Shown here: in pieces, positions 8,554 to 16,217 of the stretch
How the letters are laid out: each line of letters opens with the position of its first letter
Position numbering within the stretch: the stretch's first letter is position 1
Assembly: GCF_036226605.1 (NCBI RefSeq)
Contig: NZ_CP109000.1
Span: forward strand, 6,444,501-6,508,500
Direction: 5' to 3'
Origin: Streptomyces sp. NBC_00704
GTDB taxonomy: Bacteria; Actinomycetota; Actinomycetes; Streptomycetales; Streptomycetaceae
Length of the DNA stretch: 64,000 nt
Made by a program: the position numbers and the translations under genes
Notes under the pieces: model-generated
Told to the model about the DNA's origin: nothing
Database searches by the model: none
Seen by the model: only the letters and a program-made list of their open reading frames with translations

Positions 8554-9819
8554 CTATCCGAACAGCTTCTTGAGTTCGCGGTTGACGGCCGCGTCGGCCT
8601 TGTCCAGCGCGGCCTCCGGGTCCATGTCCTTGCGGACGGAGTTGGCGAAGACGTCCTCGAGCGAGGTGCGCATGGCCTGGGTCCAGCCGATGTTGTCGAA
8701 GTGCCCGAACTCGTTGAAGAGCTTGACGCCCTCAGCGGCGTTGCCCGACTTGAGCTTGGTGGCGGTCTGCGCGATCGAGGTGCGCGGCGGGATGTGGAAG
8801 CCGAAGGAGGTGGCCCACTCCTCCTGGTACTTCTTCTGGTCGATCCACAGCCACTTGACGTACTCCTTGGCCGCGTCGACGTTCTTGCCCTTGGCGTTGA
8901 CGAACATCGACCAGCCGCCGTTGTAGACCGACTGCTTGCCGGAGTCGATCGTCTTAGGGAACGGGAAGACGCCCCAGTCGTCGCCGAGCGCCTGCTGGAT
9001 GGCCGGCATCGCCCACATGCCGCAGAACTGGATGGCGCACAGGCCCTGGTTGAGCGAGGAGGGGTCCCAGGACGCGGTCGGCGCGCCGAGCAGGAGATGG
9101 CCGCTGGTGAACAGCTTGCGCATCTTCTTGATGCCCTCGATGACGCCGGGGGTGTGGTAGGCGATCTCGTTCTTCTCGTTGAGGTGGTCCGCGCCTGCCG
9201 ACCAGATCATCGTGTCGATGACGCTGTGCAGGTCGTCGCCCATGTACAGGCCCTTGACCTTGCCGGTGGTGAGCTTGGCGGCGGCTTCCATCAGCTCGTC
9301 GAGCGTGGTCGGGACCTGGACCTTGGCCTTCTCCAGCATCGACTTGCGGTAGAAGAAGAACTGCGGGTCGTCGATCATGCGGACGCCGTATATCTTCCCG
9401 TCGACCGTGTGCGACTTGATGTCGGCCGGGTTGAAGTCGCTCTTGACCGGCTCGATGATGTCGGTCAGGTCCGCCACCTGGCCGCTCTTGACCATCTGGA
9501 TCTGCGGGTGGAACTCGAACAGGTCGGGCGCGTTCTTGGTGAGCAGGGTGGCGAACAGCTTGCTCTCGAAGTCGGCGCTGGTGATCCACTGGGTGGTCAC
9601 GTCGGCCTTGTCGTAGGCCTTGGCGTACTTCTTGATGGCCTGCTCGGTGCCCGCCTCGCCGTACGCGTGGAAGAACTGCGTCAGGCCGACGCCCGAACCC
9701 GACCCCCCGCTCCTGCCGTTGTTGCCGCCGCAGGCGGCGAGCGTGCCGGCCGCGGCCATGCCCGCCGCGGCCCGGAAGAGGGATCGGCGGGACCAGTTGC
9801 TGTTGCTCATTGCCGACAT
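8554..9819 (-). CDS. Extracellular sugar-binding lipoprotein of the ABC importer
   Basis: 421 aa solute-binding protein of family 1 (CUT1). The N-terminus has a twin-arginine-like SRRSLFRAAAG segment followed by a lipobox LAAC, so it is probably exported folded and anchored as a lipoprotein. The mature part shows the usual alternation of two Rossmann-like lobes, with aromatic patches (TASWDPSS, YNGGWSMFVN) likely to stack on sugar rings. First gene of the transport-lacZ run; ATG 9819 has AGGA about eight bases upstream. The 427-base leader before it should hold the operon promoter. Specificity is inferred from lacZ; a beta-galactoside such as lactose, galactobiose or a galactan fragment fits. 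Confidence 0.92.
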   Translation of the reverse strand: MSAMSNSNWSRRSLFRAAAGMAAAGTLAACGGNNGRSGGSGSGVGLTQFFHAYGEAGTEQAIKKYAKAYDKADVTTQWITSADFESKLFATLLTKNAPDLFEFHPQIQMVKSGQVADLTDIIEPVKSDFNPADIKSHTVDGKIYGVRMIDDPQFFFYRKSMLEKAKVQVPTTLDELMEAAAKLTTGKVKGLYMGDDLHSVIDTMIWSAGADHLNEKNEIAYHTPGVIEGIKKMRKLFTSGHLLLGAPTASWDPSSLNQGLCAIQFCGMWAMPAIQQALGDDWGVFPFPKTIDSGKQSVYNGGWSMFVNAKGKNVDAAKEYVKWLWIDQKKYQEEWATSFGFHIPPRTSIAQTATKLKSGNAAEGVKLFNEFGHFDNIGWTQAMRTSLEDVFANSVRKDMDPEAALDKADAAVNRELKKLFG

Positions 9820-9912
9820 GGCGACGTCCTTGTCTCGAGTACGGCTGCGGCGCGACGGCTGGGTGCCGGATGGCCAAATGGCGCTGCGGAGCGGGACGTT
9901 AACCTTCGGCTA

Positions 9913-9941
9913 AGGCTTCGGCAAGGGGTTGGACGAAGCCT
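9913..9941. promoter_or_regulatory. Candidate operator upstream of the sugar-transport operon
   Basis: The 427 bases between the binding-protein start and the ROK gene hold no convincing gene. Inside them is a perfect 8-base inverted repeat, aggcttcg (9913-9920) and cgaagcct (9934-9941), next to further cttcgg and ttcgaag half-sites between 9903 and 9950. It lies about 94-122 bases upstream of the binding-protein start. The position suits a repressor site for the neighbouring ROK protein, which is inference. Confidence 0.4.
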
Positions 9942-10246
9942 GTTCGAAGCGTTGCCATCGGTTCGGCATGGCGAACAGGCGACCTGCCCGAGCGCGGCAA
10001 AAGGGCGGCAAAGGGCCGGGAAGGAAGAAGAGGTGAGGGCCGCCGGTGTCAGGGGCCGGCGACCCTCGGTCCAAAAGGGGTGGTCCCCGGACGGACTACC
10101 GCCCGGACAGGACCACGGGGACCTCAGGGATGTCGTGGACCGCGCCGGCCCCGGCGGATCCCTGCGGGCTCCCGGCCCGTGTGCGGGGGCGCGTCACCGG
10201 CGCGCCCCGCGGCCGTCGGCGGATCGCCGCACACGGCCGCTCCCGC

Positions 10247-11500
10247 TCATCCGGCCGGGGCCGTGCGACCGCGCGCTTCCGCGGAGACGGTGCGTCTGAC
10301 GTTGCGCTGACCGACCGAGCGCAGCGCTCCCTCCAGCGCGAACGTCGCCGCTCCCAGACAGGCCGGATCGGTCGGGATCGGGCTGACGACGATCCGGTTG
10401 GCCGCCAGCGGCCGCTTCAGCGCATGGCGCGCCACCGCCTCGCGCACCTCCCGCACCAGCGGCTCGCCGAGCCGGGCGGCGACCCAGCTGCTCAGCACGA
10501 CCACCTCGGGGTTGAGCAGGTTGACGAGGTTGGCGATGCCCGCCCCGAGGTACCGCGCGGTCTCGCGGAGCACCTGGACGGCCTCCGGGTCGTCCGCGGC
10601 GACCCCGGCCGCCAGCGCGTCGATGGTGGCCGTCTGGTCGTCGGGATGCAGCAGCGCGCTGTCCGGGAACAGCTCGCGGAGATTCTGCATGATGCCCGGC
10701 GCGCCGACGTACGCCTCCACGCAGCCGCGGTTGCCGCAACGGCACGGCCGTCCGTCCAGGACGAGGGTCGTGTGCCCCCATTCGCCGGCGCTGTTGCTCA
10801 CCCCCCGGTGCAGTTCGCCGCCGAGCACCAGACCGGCGCCGACGCCGGTGCCGAGGTTCACCACCAGGGCGTCCCCGTGCCCCCGGGCCGCCCCGAACCA
10901 CAGCTCGGCGACCGCGCCGGCCCGCAGCGGATTGTCCAGGTAGAGCGGATACGCGATGTGCTCCGCGAGCAGGTCGAGCAACGGCACGTCGTGCCAGTCC
11001 CAGTTGGGCGCGTACTCGGAGACGCCGGTCGCGCGGTCCACCTGGCCGGGCACGCTCACCCCGACGCCGAGCACCCGCGCGGCCTCGACCCCGGCCTGCG
11101 CGACCACCGAGCCGGCCGCCGCGGCGACATGACCCACCACCTGCCGCGGACGGCTCTCACCGGGGCGCATGTTCTCCTCGGCGCGCGCCAGCACGTTCAG
11201 CCCCAGATCGAACAGTTCGACGTGGACGTACGTCTCCGCGATGTCCACGCCGATCAACGCGCCCCCCGACGCGTTGACGGCCACGAGTCCCCGGGGGCGG
11301 CCGCCCGCCGAGTCCTCGAACCCGACTTCCGTGATCATGCGGAGGTCGAGCAGCTCGCCGACCAGGGTGGCGACCGTGGCGAGCGAGAGGCCGGTCGCTG
11401 CCGCGAGCTCCTGCCGGGAGGTGGGCGACGCGGCGATGATCTGGCGCAGCACCTCGTAGCGGTTCGCCGTGCGGATGTCCCGTGACGTGCCGCGCTTCAT
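10247..11500 (-). CDS. ROK family transcriptional regulator
   Basis: 417 aa. An N-terminal winged HTH (RYEVLRQIIAASPTSRQELAAATG, then LSLATVATLVGELL) is joined to a sugar-kinase-like ROK domain with the ATP loop NLGTGVGAGLVLGG and a zinc site in GRPCRCGNRGCVEAY, preceded by AGEWGHTTL. ROK repressors of this NagC/XylR/Mlc type sense sugars and control sugar-uptake operons. The gene lies directly upstream of, and in the same direction as, the importer-lacZ run, so that operon is its most likely target. ATG 11500 is preferred: a G-rich ribosome site lies upstream and the HTH begins just after it. ATG 11518 is the alternative. Confidence 0.92.
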   Translation of the reverse strand: MKRGTSRDIRTANRYEVLRQIIAASPTSRQELAAATGLSLATVATLVGELLDLRMITEVGFEDSAGGRPRGLVAVNASGGALIGVDIAETYVHVELFDLGLNVLARAEENMRPGESRPRQVVGHVAAAAGSVVAQAGVEAARVLGVGVSVPGQVDRATGVSEYAPNWDWHDVPLLDLLAEHIAYPLYLDNPLRAGAVAELWFGAARGHGDALVVNLGTGVGAGLVLGGELHRGVSNSAGEWGHTTLVLDGRPCRCGNRGCVEAYVGAPGIMQNLRELFPDSALLHPDDQTATIDALAAGVAADDPEAVQVLRETARYLGAGIANLVNLLNPEVVVLSSWVAARLGEPLVREVREAVARHALKRPLAANRIVVSPIPTDPACLGAATFALEGALRSVGQRNVRRTVSAEARGRTAPAG

Positions 11501-11622
11501 GGAACGTGCCCCCCTCATCCCTGCCGTCCCTTCGCATGCCGGGCGGGCCGGCACTGCGACGGCACCGGCGCCGCGCCAGGCTATGGCGTGCCACGACGTT
11601 CGACAAGGGGTTAGGAAAGGGG

Positions 11623-11632
11623 CTTTATAAAG
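11623..11632. promoter_or_regulatory. A/T-rich palindrome between aldO and the ROK gene
   Basis: A perfect 10-base palindrome, ctttataaag, lies between the aldO stop and the ROK gene start, about 120 bases upstream of that start. It stands out because the surrounding DNA is over 65% G+C. It may be an operator, possibly for ROK autoregulation, or part of the promoter; a single short palindrome could also be chance. Confidence 0.35.
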
Positions 11633-11650
11633 TCGGCGGCCCTTGGGGCG

Positions 11651-12895
11651 TCAGCCGCCCAGAACGTCCCGCACGAAGGCGTTGCTGAACTTTCCGGCCG
11701 GATCCAGCACCCGCGCCAGGGCGGTGAAGTCGTCGATCCGGGGGTAGCGGCCGCGCACCGCGCCGGCGGGCGTCTCGAAGACCTTGCCCCAGTGGGGGCG
11801 CGGCTCGAACGGCTCCAGCGCCGCCTCCACGGCCCGCACCACCGGCAGCACCGCCGCCGTGTCCTCGATCCACGTGAAGTGGAGCGCCACCGTGTCCCGG
11901 CCGTAGGAGGGGCTCAGCCACTGCCGGTCGGCCGCCACGGTGCGCACCTCGCAGATCTGCAGCACGGGGGCGACCGTCCGCCGGATCCCGTCGAGCGCCC
12001 GCAGCGCCCGCGGCGCGTGCGCACGCGGCAGCAGGTACTCGCTCTGCAGCTCGTTGCCGCTGCTCGGGGTGAACTCCGCCCGGAAGTGCGGCAGCCGCTC
12101 GTGCCACGGGCCGGGCTCGCCGAACTGCGCCGTGCAGTTCACCGCCGGCATCCCCGGCACCGGATGCAGGGCCTCCACCGCGGGCTCGGCCCACGGGAAA
12201 CCGCCGAACGGCTCGTCCGAGCGCCGCTTCACCCACACCTGCCGGAACCCGGGCGCACCCCAGTCGGTGAACAGGCTGACGCTGTACGCCGCTCCCGCGA
12301 CCGCCTCGAAGTCGAGCCCCTCCAGCGGGAGTTCGGTGAACACGTGCTGCTCCACCTCGTAGGCGGGCTCCAGGTCGAGCGTGAGGGCGGTCACCACGCC
12401 GAGGGCGCCCAGCGAGGTGACGGCGCCCTCGAACCGCCGGTCGCCGCGCCCGACGACGACGGTGGAGCCGTCGGCGGTGACGATCTCCACCTCGCGCACC
12501 GAGGAGGCCAGCGGACCGTTGCCCACCCCGGACCCGTGGGTGCCGGTCGCCACCGACCCGGCGACCGAGATGTGCGGCAGGGAGGCCATGTTCGCCAGGG
12601 CGAGCCCGTGCTCGTGCACCCGGCGCGCCAGCTCGGCGTACCGGACGCCGCCGCCGACCCGTACCGTGCGGGCCGCCGTGTCGACGTCGATCCCTCCGGT
12701 CAGGCCGTCCAGCGACAGCAGCACCCCGTCCGCGCCCGGCTCGGCGATCTCGTTGAACGAGTGCCCGCTGCCGAGCACCCGCACCCGGGCGCTGTCCGCG
12801 ACCAGCGTGCGCAGCTCGTCGAGGGAGCGCGGGCGGCGCACCTCGCGCGCGGTGAAGACGATGTTGCCGGCCCAGTTGGTCACGGTCTGCGTCAT
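11651..12895 (-). CDS. aldO: Alditol oxidase (FAD-dependent, VAO family)
   Basis: 414 aa. It closely matches my recollection of the characterised Streptomyces coelicolor alditol oxidase along its length. It oxidises the terminal CH2OH of xylitol, sorbitol and related polyols to an aldose, passing electrons to O2 and forming H2O2. The FAD-binding half holds VRVLGSGHSFNEIAEP, where His45 corresponds to the histidine covalently bound to FAD, and SVAGSVATGTHGSG. The C-terminal ALO domain has GRDTVALHFTWIEDT and PHWGKVF, matching active-site Glu/His/Lys positions. No signal peptide: cytoplasmic. The gene is divergent from the radical SAM gene and lies upstream of the ROK gene on the same strand. 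A gulonolactone/arabinonolactone oxidase role is less likely. Confidence 0.92.
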   Translation of the reverse strand: MTQTVTNWAGNIVFTAREVRRPRSLDELRTLVADSARVRVLGSGHSFNEIAEPGADGVLLSLDGLTGGIDVDTAARTVRVGGGVRYAELARRVHEHGLALANMASLPHISVAGSVATGTHGSGVGNGPLASSVREVEIVTADGSTVVVGRGDRRFEGAVTSLGALGVVTALTLDLEPAYEVEQHVFTELPLEGLDFEAVAGAAYSVSLFTDWGAPGFRQVWVKRRSDEPFGGFPWAEPAVEALHPVPGMPAVNCTAQFGEPGPWHERLPHFRAEFTPSSGNELQSEYLLPRAHAPRALRALDGIRRTVAPVLQICEVRTVAADRQWLSPSYGRDTVALHFTWIEDTAAVLPVVRAVEAALEPFEPRPHWGKVFETPAGAVRGRYPRIDDFTALARVLDPAGKFSNAFVRDVLGG

Positions 12896-13044
12896 GCGGC
12901 TGCTCGCCCCTTCCGAGGAGATCGGGAACCCTCGGTTCCCAGGTCGAACCTACCCTGCCCGCAACACGAGGCCCCCGCCCCCGGCCCCGCGCCGGCAGGG
13001 GCATACCGTGAGGAGTCGTACGCCTGAGCCGGGAGGAGAGTCGG

Positions 13045-14364
13045 ATGGACAGCCGTACCGCGCTGGTCGAGGATCTGATGGAGCGGTTTCCGCATGTGCC
13101 GCGGGAGGCCGTCGTCAAGGAGGACCTCCTGCGCGGAGGCGTGGCCTTCGACGCCTCCGCCCTGAGCGACAACGAGTCGGGTGAGGTCAAGCCGAAGTCG
13201 TACTTCATCTTCTCCTTCGACCACGGCACCCTGCCCGAACTGGGCGAGGCCGCCCTGCGCCGCCCGCCGGAGGAGATCATCCTCACGGGAGGCCCCTACG
13301 ACCTGCGGCGCACGGTCGTCTCGGTCCGGGTGAACCCCGCCTCCCCCTACCGGGTCGCCGCCGACGACGAGGGCCTGCTCGGCCTGTACCTCGACGGCAA
13401 GCGCATCGCCGACGTCGGCGTGCCGCCGATGCCCGAGTACTACCGGCACAAGCTCTCCAACGGGAAGTCCGTCATGGAGGTCGCGCCCACCATCCAGTGG
13501 GGCTACCTCATCTACCTGACCGTCTTCCGGGTGTGCCAGTACTTCGGCGCCAAGGAGGAGTGCCAGTACTGCGACATCAACCACAACTGGCGCCAGCACA
13601 AGGCGGCCGGGCGGCCCTACACGGGCGTGAAGGACGTCGAGGAGGTCCTCGAGGCCCTGGAGATCATCGACCGCTACGACACCCAGAAGGCGTCCACCGC
13701 CTACACGCTCACCGGCGGCGCGATCACGAAGACCGTCGCCGGCCGCGACGAGGCGGACTTCTACGGCCACTACGCCAAGGCCATCGAGGAGCGGTTCCCG
13801 GGCCGCTGGATCGGCAAGGTCGTGGCCCAGGCGCTGCCCAAGGACGACGTGCAGCGCTTCAAGGACCACGGCGTGCAGATCTACCACCCCAACTACGAGG
13901 TGTGGGACGAGTACCTGTTCAAGATGTACTGCCCGGGCAAGGAGCGCTACGTCGGCCGCGACGAGTGGCACAAGCGGATCCTCGACTCGGCGGAGGTCTT
14001 CGGCGCCCGCAACGTCATCCCCAACTTCGTCGCCGGCGTCGAGATGGCCGAGCCCTTCGGCTTCGGCACCGTCGACGAGGCCATCGCCTCGACCACCGAG
14101 GGCCTGCGCTTCTTCATGTCGCACGGCATCACGCCCCGTTTCACCACCTGGTGCCCCGAGCCCACCACCCCGCTCGGCAAGGCCAACCCCCACGGCGCGC
14201 CGCTGGAGTACCACATCAGGCTGCTCCAGGCCTACCGCGCCACCATGGACGAGTTCGGCCTCGCCTCGCCGCCCGGCTACGGCCCGCCCGGACCGGGCCG
14301 CGCCGTGTTCTCGGTGAGCTCTTTCATGGACAGCCTTCCGGCGCGGGACGAGGCGGCCGTATAG
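13045..14364 (+). CDS. Radical SAM protein with CX8CX2C cysteine motif, function unknown
   Basis: 439 aa. The likely [4Fe-4S] ligands are Cys164, Cys173 and Cys176 in the segment CQYFGAKEECQYCDINHNW. This is a CX8CX2C spacing, not the usual CX3CX2C, but the CxYCDINH part and the later GGAITK strand are typical of radical SAM barrels. A long N-terminal part (residues 1-150) precedes the barrel and has no domain I recognise. No methyltransferase, B12-binding or SPASM cluster signature is evident. A strong GGAGGAG ribosome site precedes ATG 13045. It is divergent from aldO and 284 bases upstream of the CBM2 gene; neither neighbour suggests a substrate. It should cleave S-adenosylmethionine to a radical; the product is unknown. 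Confidence 0.85.
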   Translation: MDSRTALVEDLMERFPHVPREAVVKEDLLRGGVAFDASALSDNESGEVKPKSYFIFSFDHGTLPELGEAALRRPPEEIILTGGPYDLRRTVVSVRVNPASPYRVAADDEGLLGLYLDGKRIADVGVPPMPEYYRHKLSNGKSVMEVAPTIQWGYLIYLTVFRVCQYFGAKEECQYCDINHNWRQHKAAGRPYTGVKDVEEVLEALEIIDRYDTQKASTAYTLTGGAITKTVAGRDEADFYGHYAKAIEERFPGRWIGKVVAQALPKDDVQRFKDHGVQIYHPNYEVWDEYLFKMYCPGKERYVGRDEWHKRILDSAEVFGARNVIPNFVAGVEMAEPFGFGTVDEAIASTTEGLRFFMSHGITPRFTTWCPEPTTPLGKANPHGAPLEYHIRLLQAYRATMDEFGLASPPGYGPPGPGRAVFSVSSFMDSLPARDEAAV

Positions 14365-14648
14365 TCCGGCGCGACCGCCCCGAACGGTCCGTCGCGAGAG
14401 GGTTTTCGCAACAGGTCCGAAAAAAGGCGCGCCGACGGTGAGCACGGAGGGGCCCGCGTCCGTACAACAGGGCGCAGCGGCGGACGCGGCCGCCCCTGCC
14501 ACCCTGTCCTGCTGTCCTGACATGACATCTGAACAGGGCGCTTGTCAGTTGTGCGGGAAACGTGAAAAGCTCTGCCCCTGCCGCGAGGTTCCCCCCAACT
14601 CCATTGCCGTCATGGTGAGTTGACCTTGCTTGTGGATGCAGGAGACCC

Positions 14649-16154
14649 ATGCCCGACCTGCCGACCCCGAAGGACGCCGCCGAGGCCGCGCTGTTCTCCG
14701 AGTGCTGGGACGCCGTCCTGTCGTACGCGGACCTGTGCACGTCCGGCTCGACCGAGGCGAACCAGCTGGCCCGAGAGGCGTTCGCACTCGGCATACGCGA
14801 GGCCCGCGCCGCCGAGGACGGCACCGCGCGAGGCGGCGGCCGCCGCTCGTCCCGGCTGCCCCGGATCCCCCTGCTGCTGACCGCCGTGCGCACCACGGCG
14901 GCCGCCTGGGAGGCCCGCGGCCAAGGCCACAAACTCGACCCCGACCTGCGCCTGTGGCTGAACTCCGGCAAGGCCGCACGCTACGTCGGACCCCCGCTGA
15001 GCCGTCCCATCGCCCTGCGCGGCCTGCGGGACATGCAGGAACCGGACGCCGCCCTGCTGTGGCTGGCGGAGGTGGAGGCGCTGCCGCTGCACGCCGTCGT
15101 CCGCCGCCAGGGCCTGGACCCGTCCGCGGCCGTCGAGGAGCTCAACGAGGTCCGCGGCCTGTTCCGCGACCGCTGCCACCGCAACCATCTCGACACGCCG
15201 ATGGACGCGGAGTGCCGCAGCTACGTCCGGCTGCTGGACGCCGTCACCCGCTCGCCCGCCGCCGACACCCCGCCCGACCTCTCCCGCCACCTCGCGACCT
15301 GCGTGGAGTGCGCGGAGGCCGCCGCCTGTCTGCGTCTGCACGGGGGCGGGCTGCCCGCGGCCCTCGCCCAGGGCGTGATCGGCTGGGGCGGCCTCGCCTA
15401 CCTGGAACGCCGGCGGCGCGCCGCCGAGGTGCGCCTCGGACCCGGACGCCCCGACACCGCCGACCCGGAGGGCGCGGCCGTCCGGGCCGCCGCGAGCCGG
15501 GCGCGCGTACGGCGCAACGCGCTGCTCACCGCCGCCGTCCTCGTCTCCGGGCTGGCGCTCGCCGTCTCGATGATGCCCGGCGACGGCGGAGGCGACGCCC
15601 TCGCCAAGGGCGGCCCCACGGACAGCAGCCCGGTGGCCGGGCCGCGCTCCGCCCCCCCGCCCGCCTCCTCGCCCGCGCCCTCCGCGGACGGCCCCGCGCC
15701 GTCCTCGTCCGGCCCCGCACCGTCCGCGGACGGCACACCGTCGGCGAACGGCGCCGGAGCCGACGGCGCGAGCAAGCCCGACACCGAGCCCCAGGGCACC
15801 TCCTCGTCCACCGCGGGCGCCGGAGACAGCGGCCGGGAGGCCGCCTGCGAGGTCCGCTACGACCTGGTCAACCAGTGGCCCGACGGCTTCCAGGCCACCG
15901 TCACCGTGACCACCGCCCAGGCGCTCGACTCCTGGCGCGTGGCCTGGTCCTTCCGCGACGGCCAGCGGGTGGACCAGATGTGGGACGCGAGCCTCGCCCA
16001 GAGCGGCTCCCGGGTCACCGCGGCCAACGCCGACTACAACCGGACCGTGTCCGCCAACGGCACGCTCACCTTCGGCTTCCTCGCCTCCTGGCACCAGAAG
16101 AACTCCGCCCCCTACGCGTTCACCCTCAACGGCAAGACCTGCACCGCCTCCTGA
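14649..16154 (+). CDS. Membrane-anchored sigma/anti-sigma-like protein with C-terminal CBM2
   Basis: 501 aa with four parts. Residues 1-190 resemble a helical sigma-region-like domain of Streptomyces regulators. Residues about 213-225 (HLATCVECAEA) look like a zinc-finger anti-sigma element. A single transmembrane helix lies at about 289-305 (LLTAAVLVSGLALAV). A long Ser/Pro/Ala/Gly linker (about 310-395) leads to a family 2 cellulose-binding module (about 398-501) starting CEVRYDLVNQWPDGFQ and ending LNGKTC, with exposed-type Trp residues. The layout predicts a cytoplasmic regulatory domain and an extracellular polysaccharide-binding domain, like clostridial RsgI sensors though not obviously homologous. 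ATG 14649 has GGAG upstream. No cognate sigma gene is adjacent. Confidence 0.8.
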   Translation: MPDLPTPKDAAEAALFSECWDAVLSYADLCTSGSTEANQLAREAFALGIREARAAEDGTARGGGRRSSRLPRIPLLLTAVRTTAAAWEARGQGHKLDPDLRLWLNSGKAARYVGPPLSRPIALRGLRDMQEPDAALLWLAEVEALPLHAVVRRQGLDPSAAVEELNEVRGLFRDRCHRNHLDTPMDAECRSYVRLLDAVTRSPAADTPPDLSRHLATCVECAEAAACLRLHGGGLPAALAQGVIGWGGLAYLERRRRAAEVRLGPGRPDTADPEGAAVRAAASRARVRRNALLTAAVLVSGLALAVSMMPGDGGGDALAKGGPTDSSPVAGPRSAPPPASSPAPSADGPAPSSSGPAPSADGTPSANGAGADGASKPDTEPQGTSSSTAGAGDSGREAACEVRYDLVNQWPDGFQATVTVTTAQALDSWRVAWSFRDGQRVDQMWDASLAQSGSRVTAANADYNRTVSANGTLTFGFLASWHQKNSAPYAFTLNGKTCTAS

Positions 16155-16191
16155 GGCGGACGACGGCCGGTCCGGTCGGCCGCCCTCCCGG

Positions 16192-16213
16192 GGCCCGGCC
16201 ACCCGGCCGGGCC
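16192..16213. terminator. Bidirectional hairpin between convergent genes
   Basis: ggcccggcc (16192-16200) and ggccgggcc (16205-16213) form a perfect 9-base stem with a 4-base loop. It lies between the CBM2 gene stop and the FAD monooxygenase stop. An outer pair gacgacgg/ccgtcgtc can extend the structure. Confidence 0.65.
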
Positions 16214-16217
16214 GTCG

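Noticed and set aside
14438..14623. A 61-codon GTG-initiated frame with a Cys-rich end (CQLCGKREKLCPC)
   Set aside because: The second half has poor third-position G+C, the start has no clear ribosome site, and it lies in the leader of the CBM2 gene. The Cys pattern looks fortuitous, though a conserved peptide in relatives would change this.
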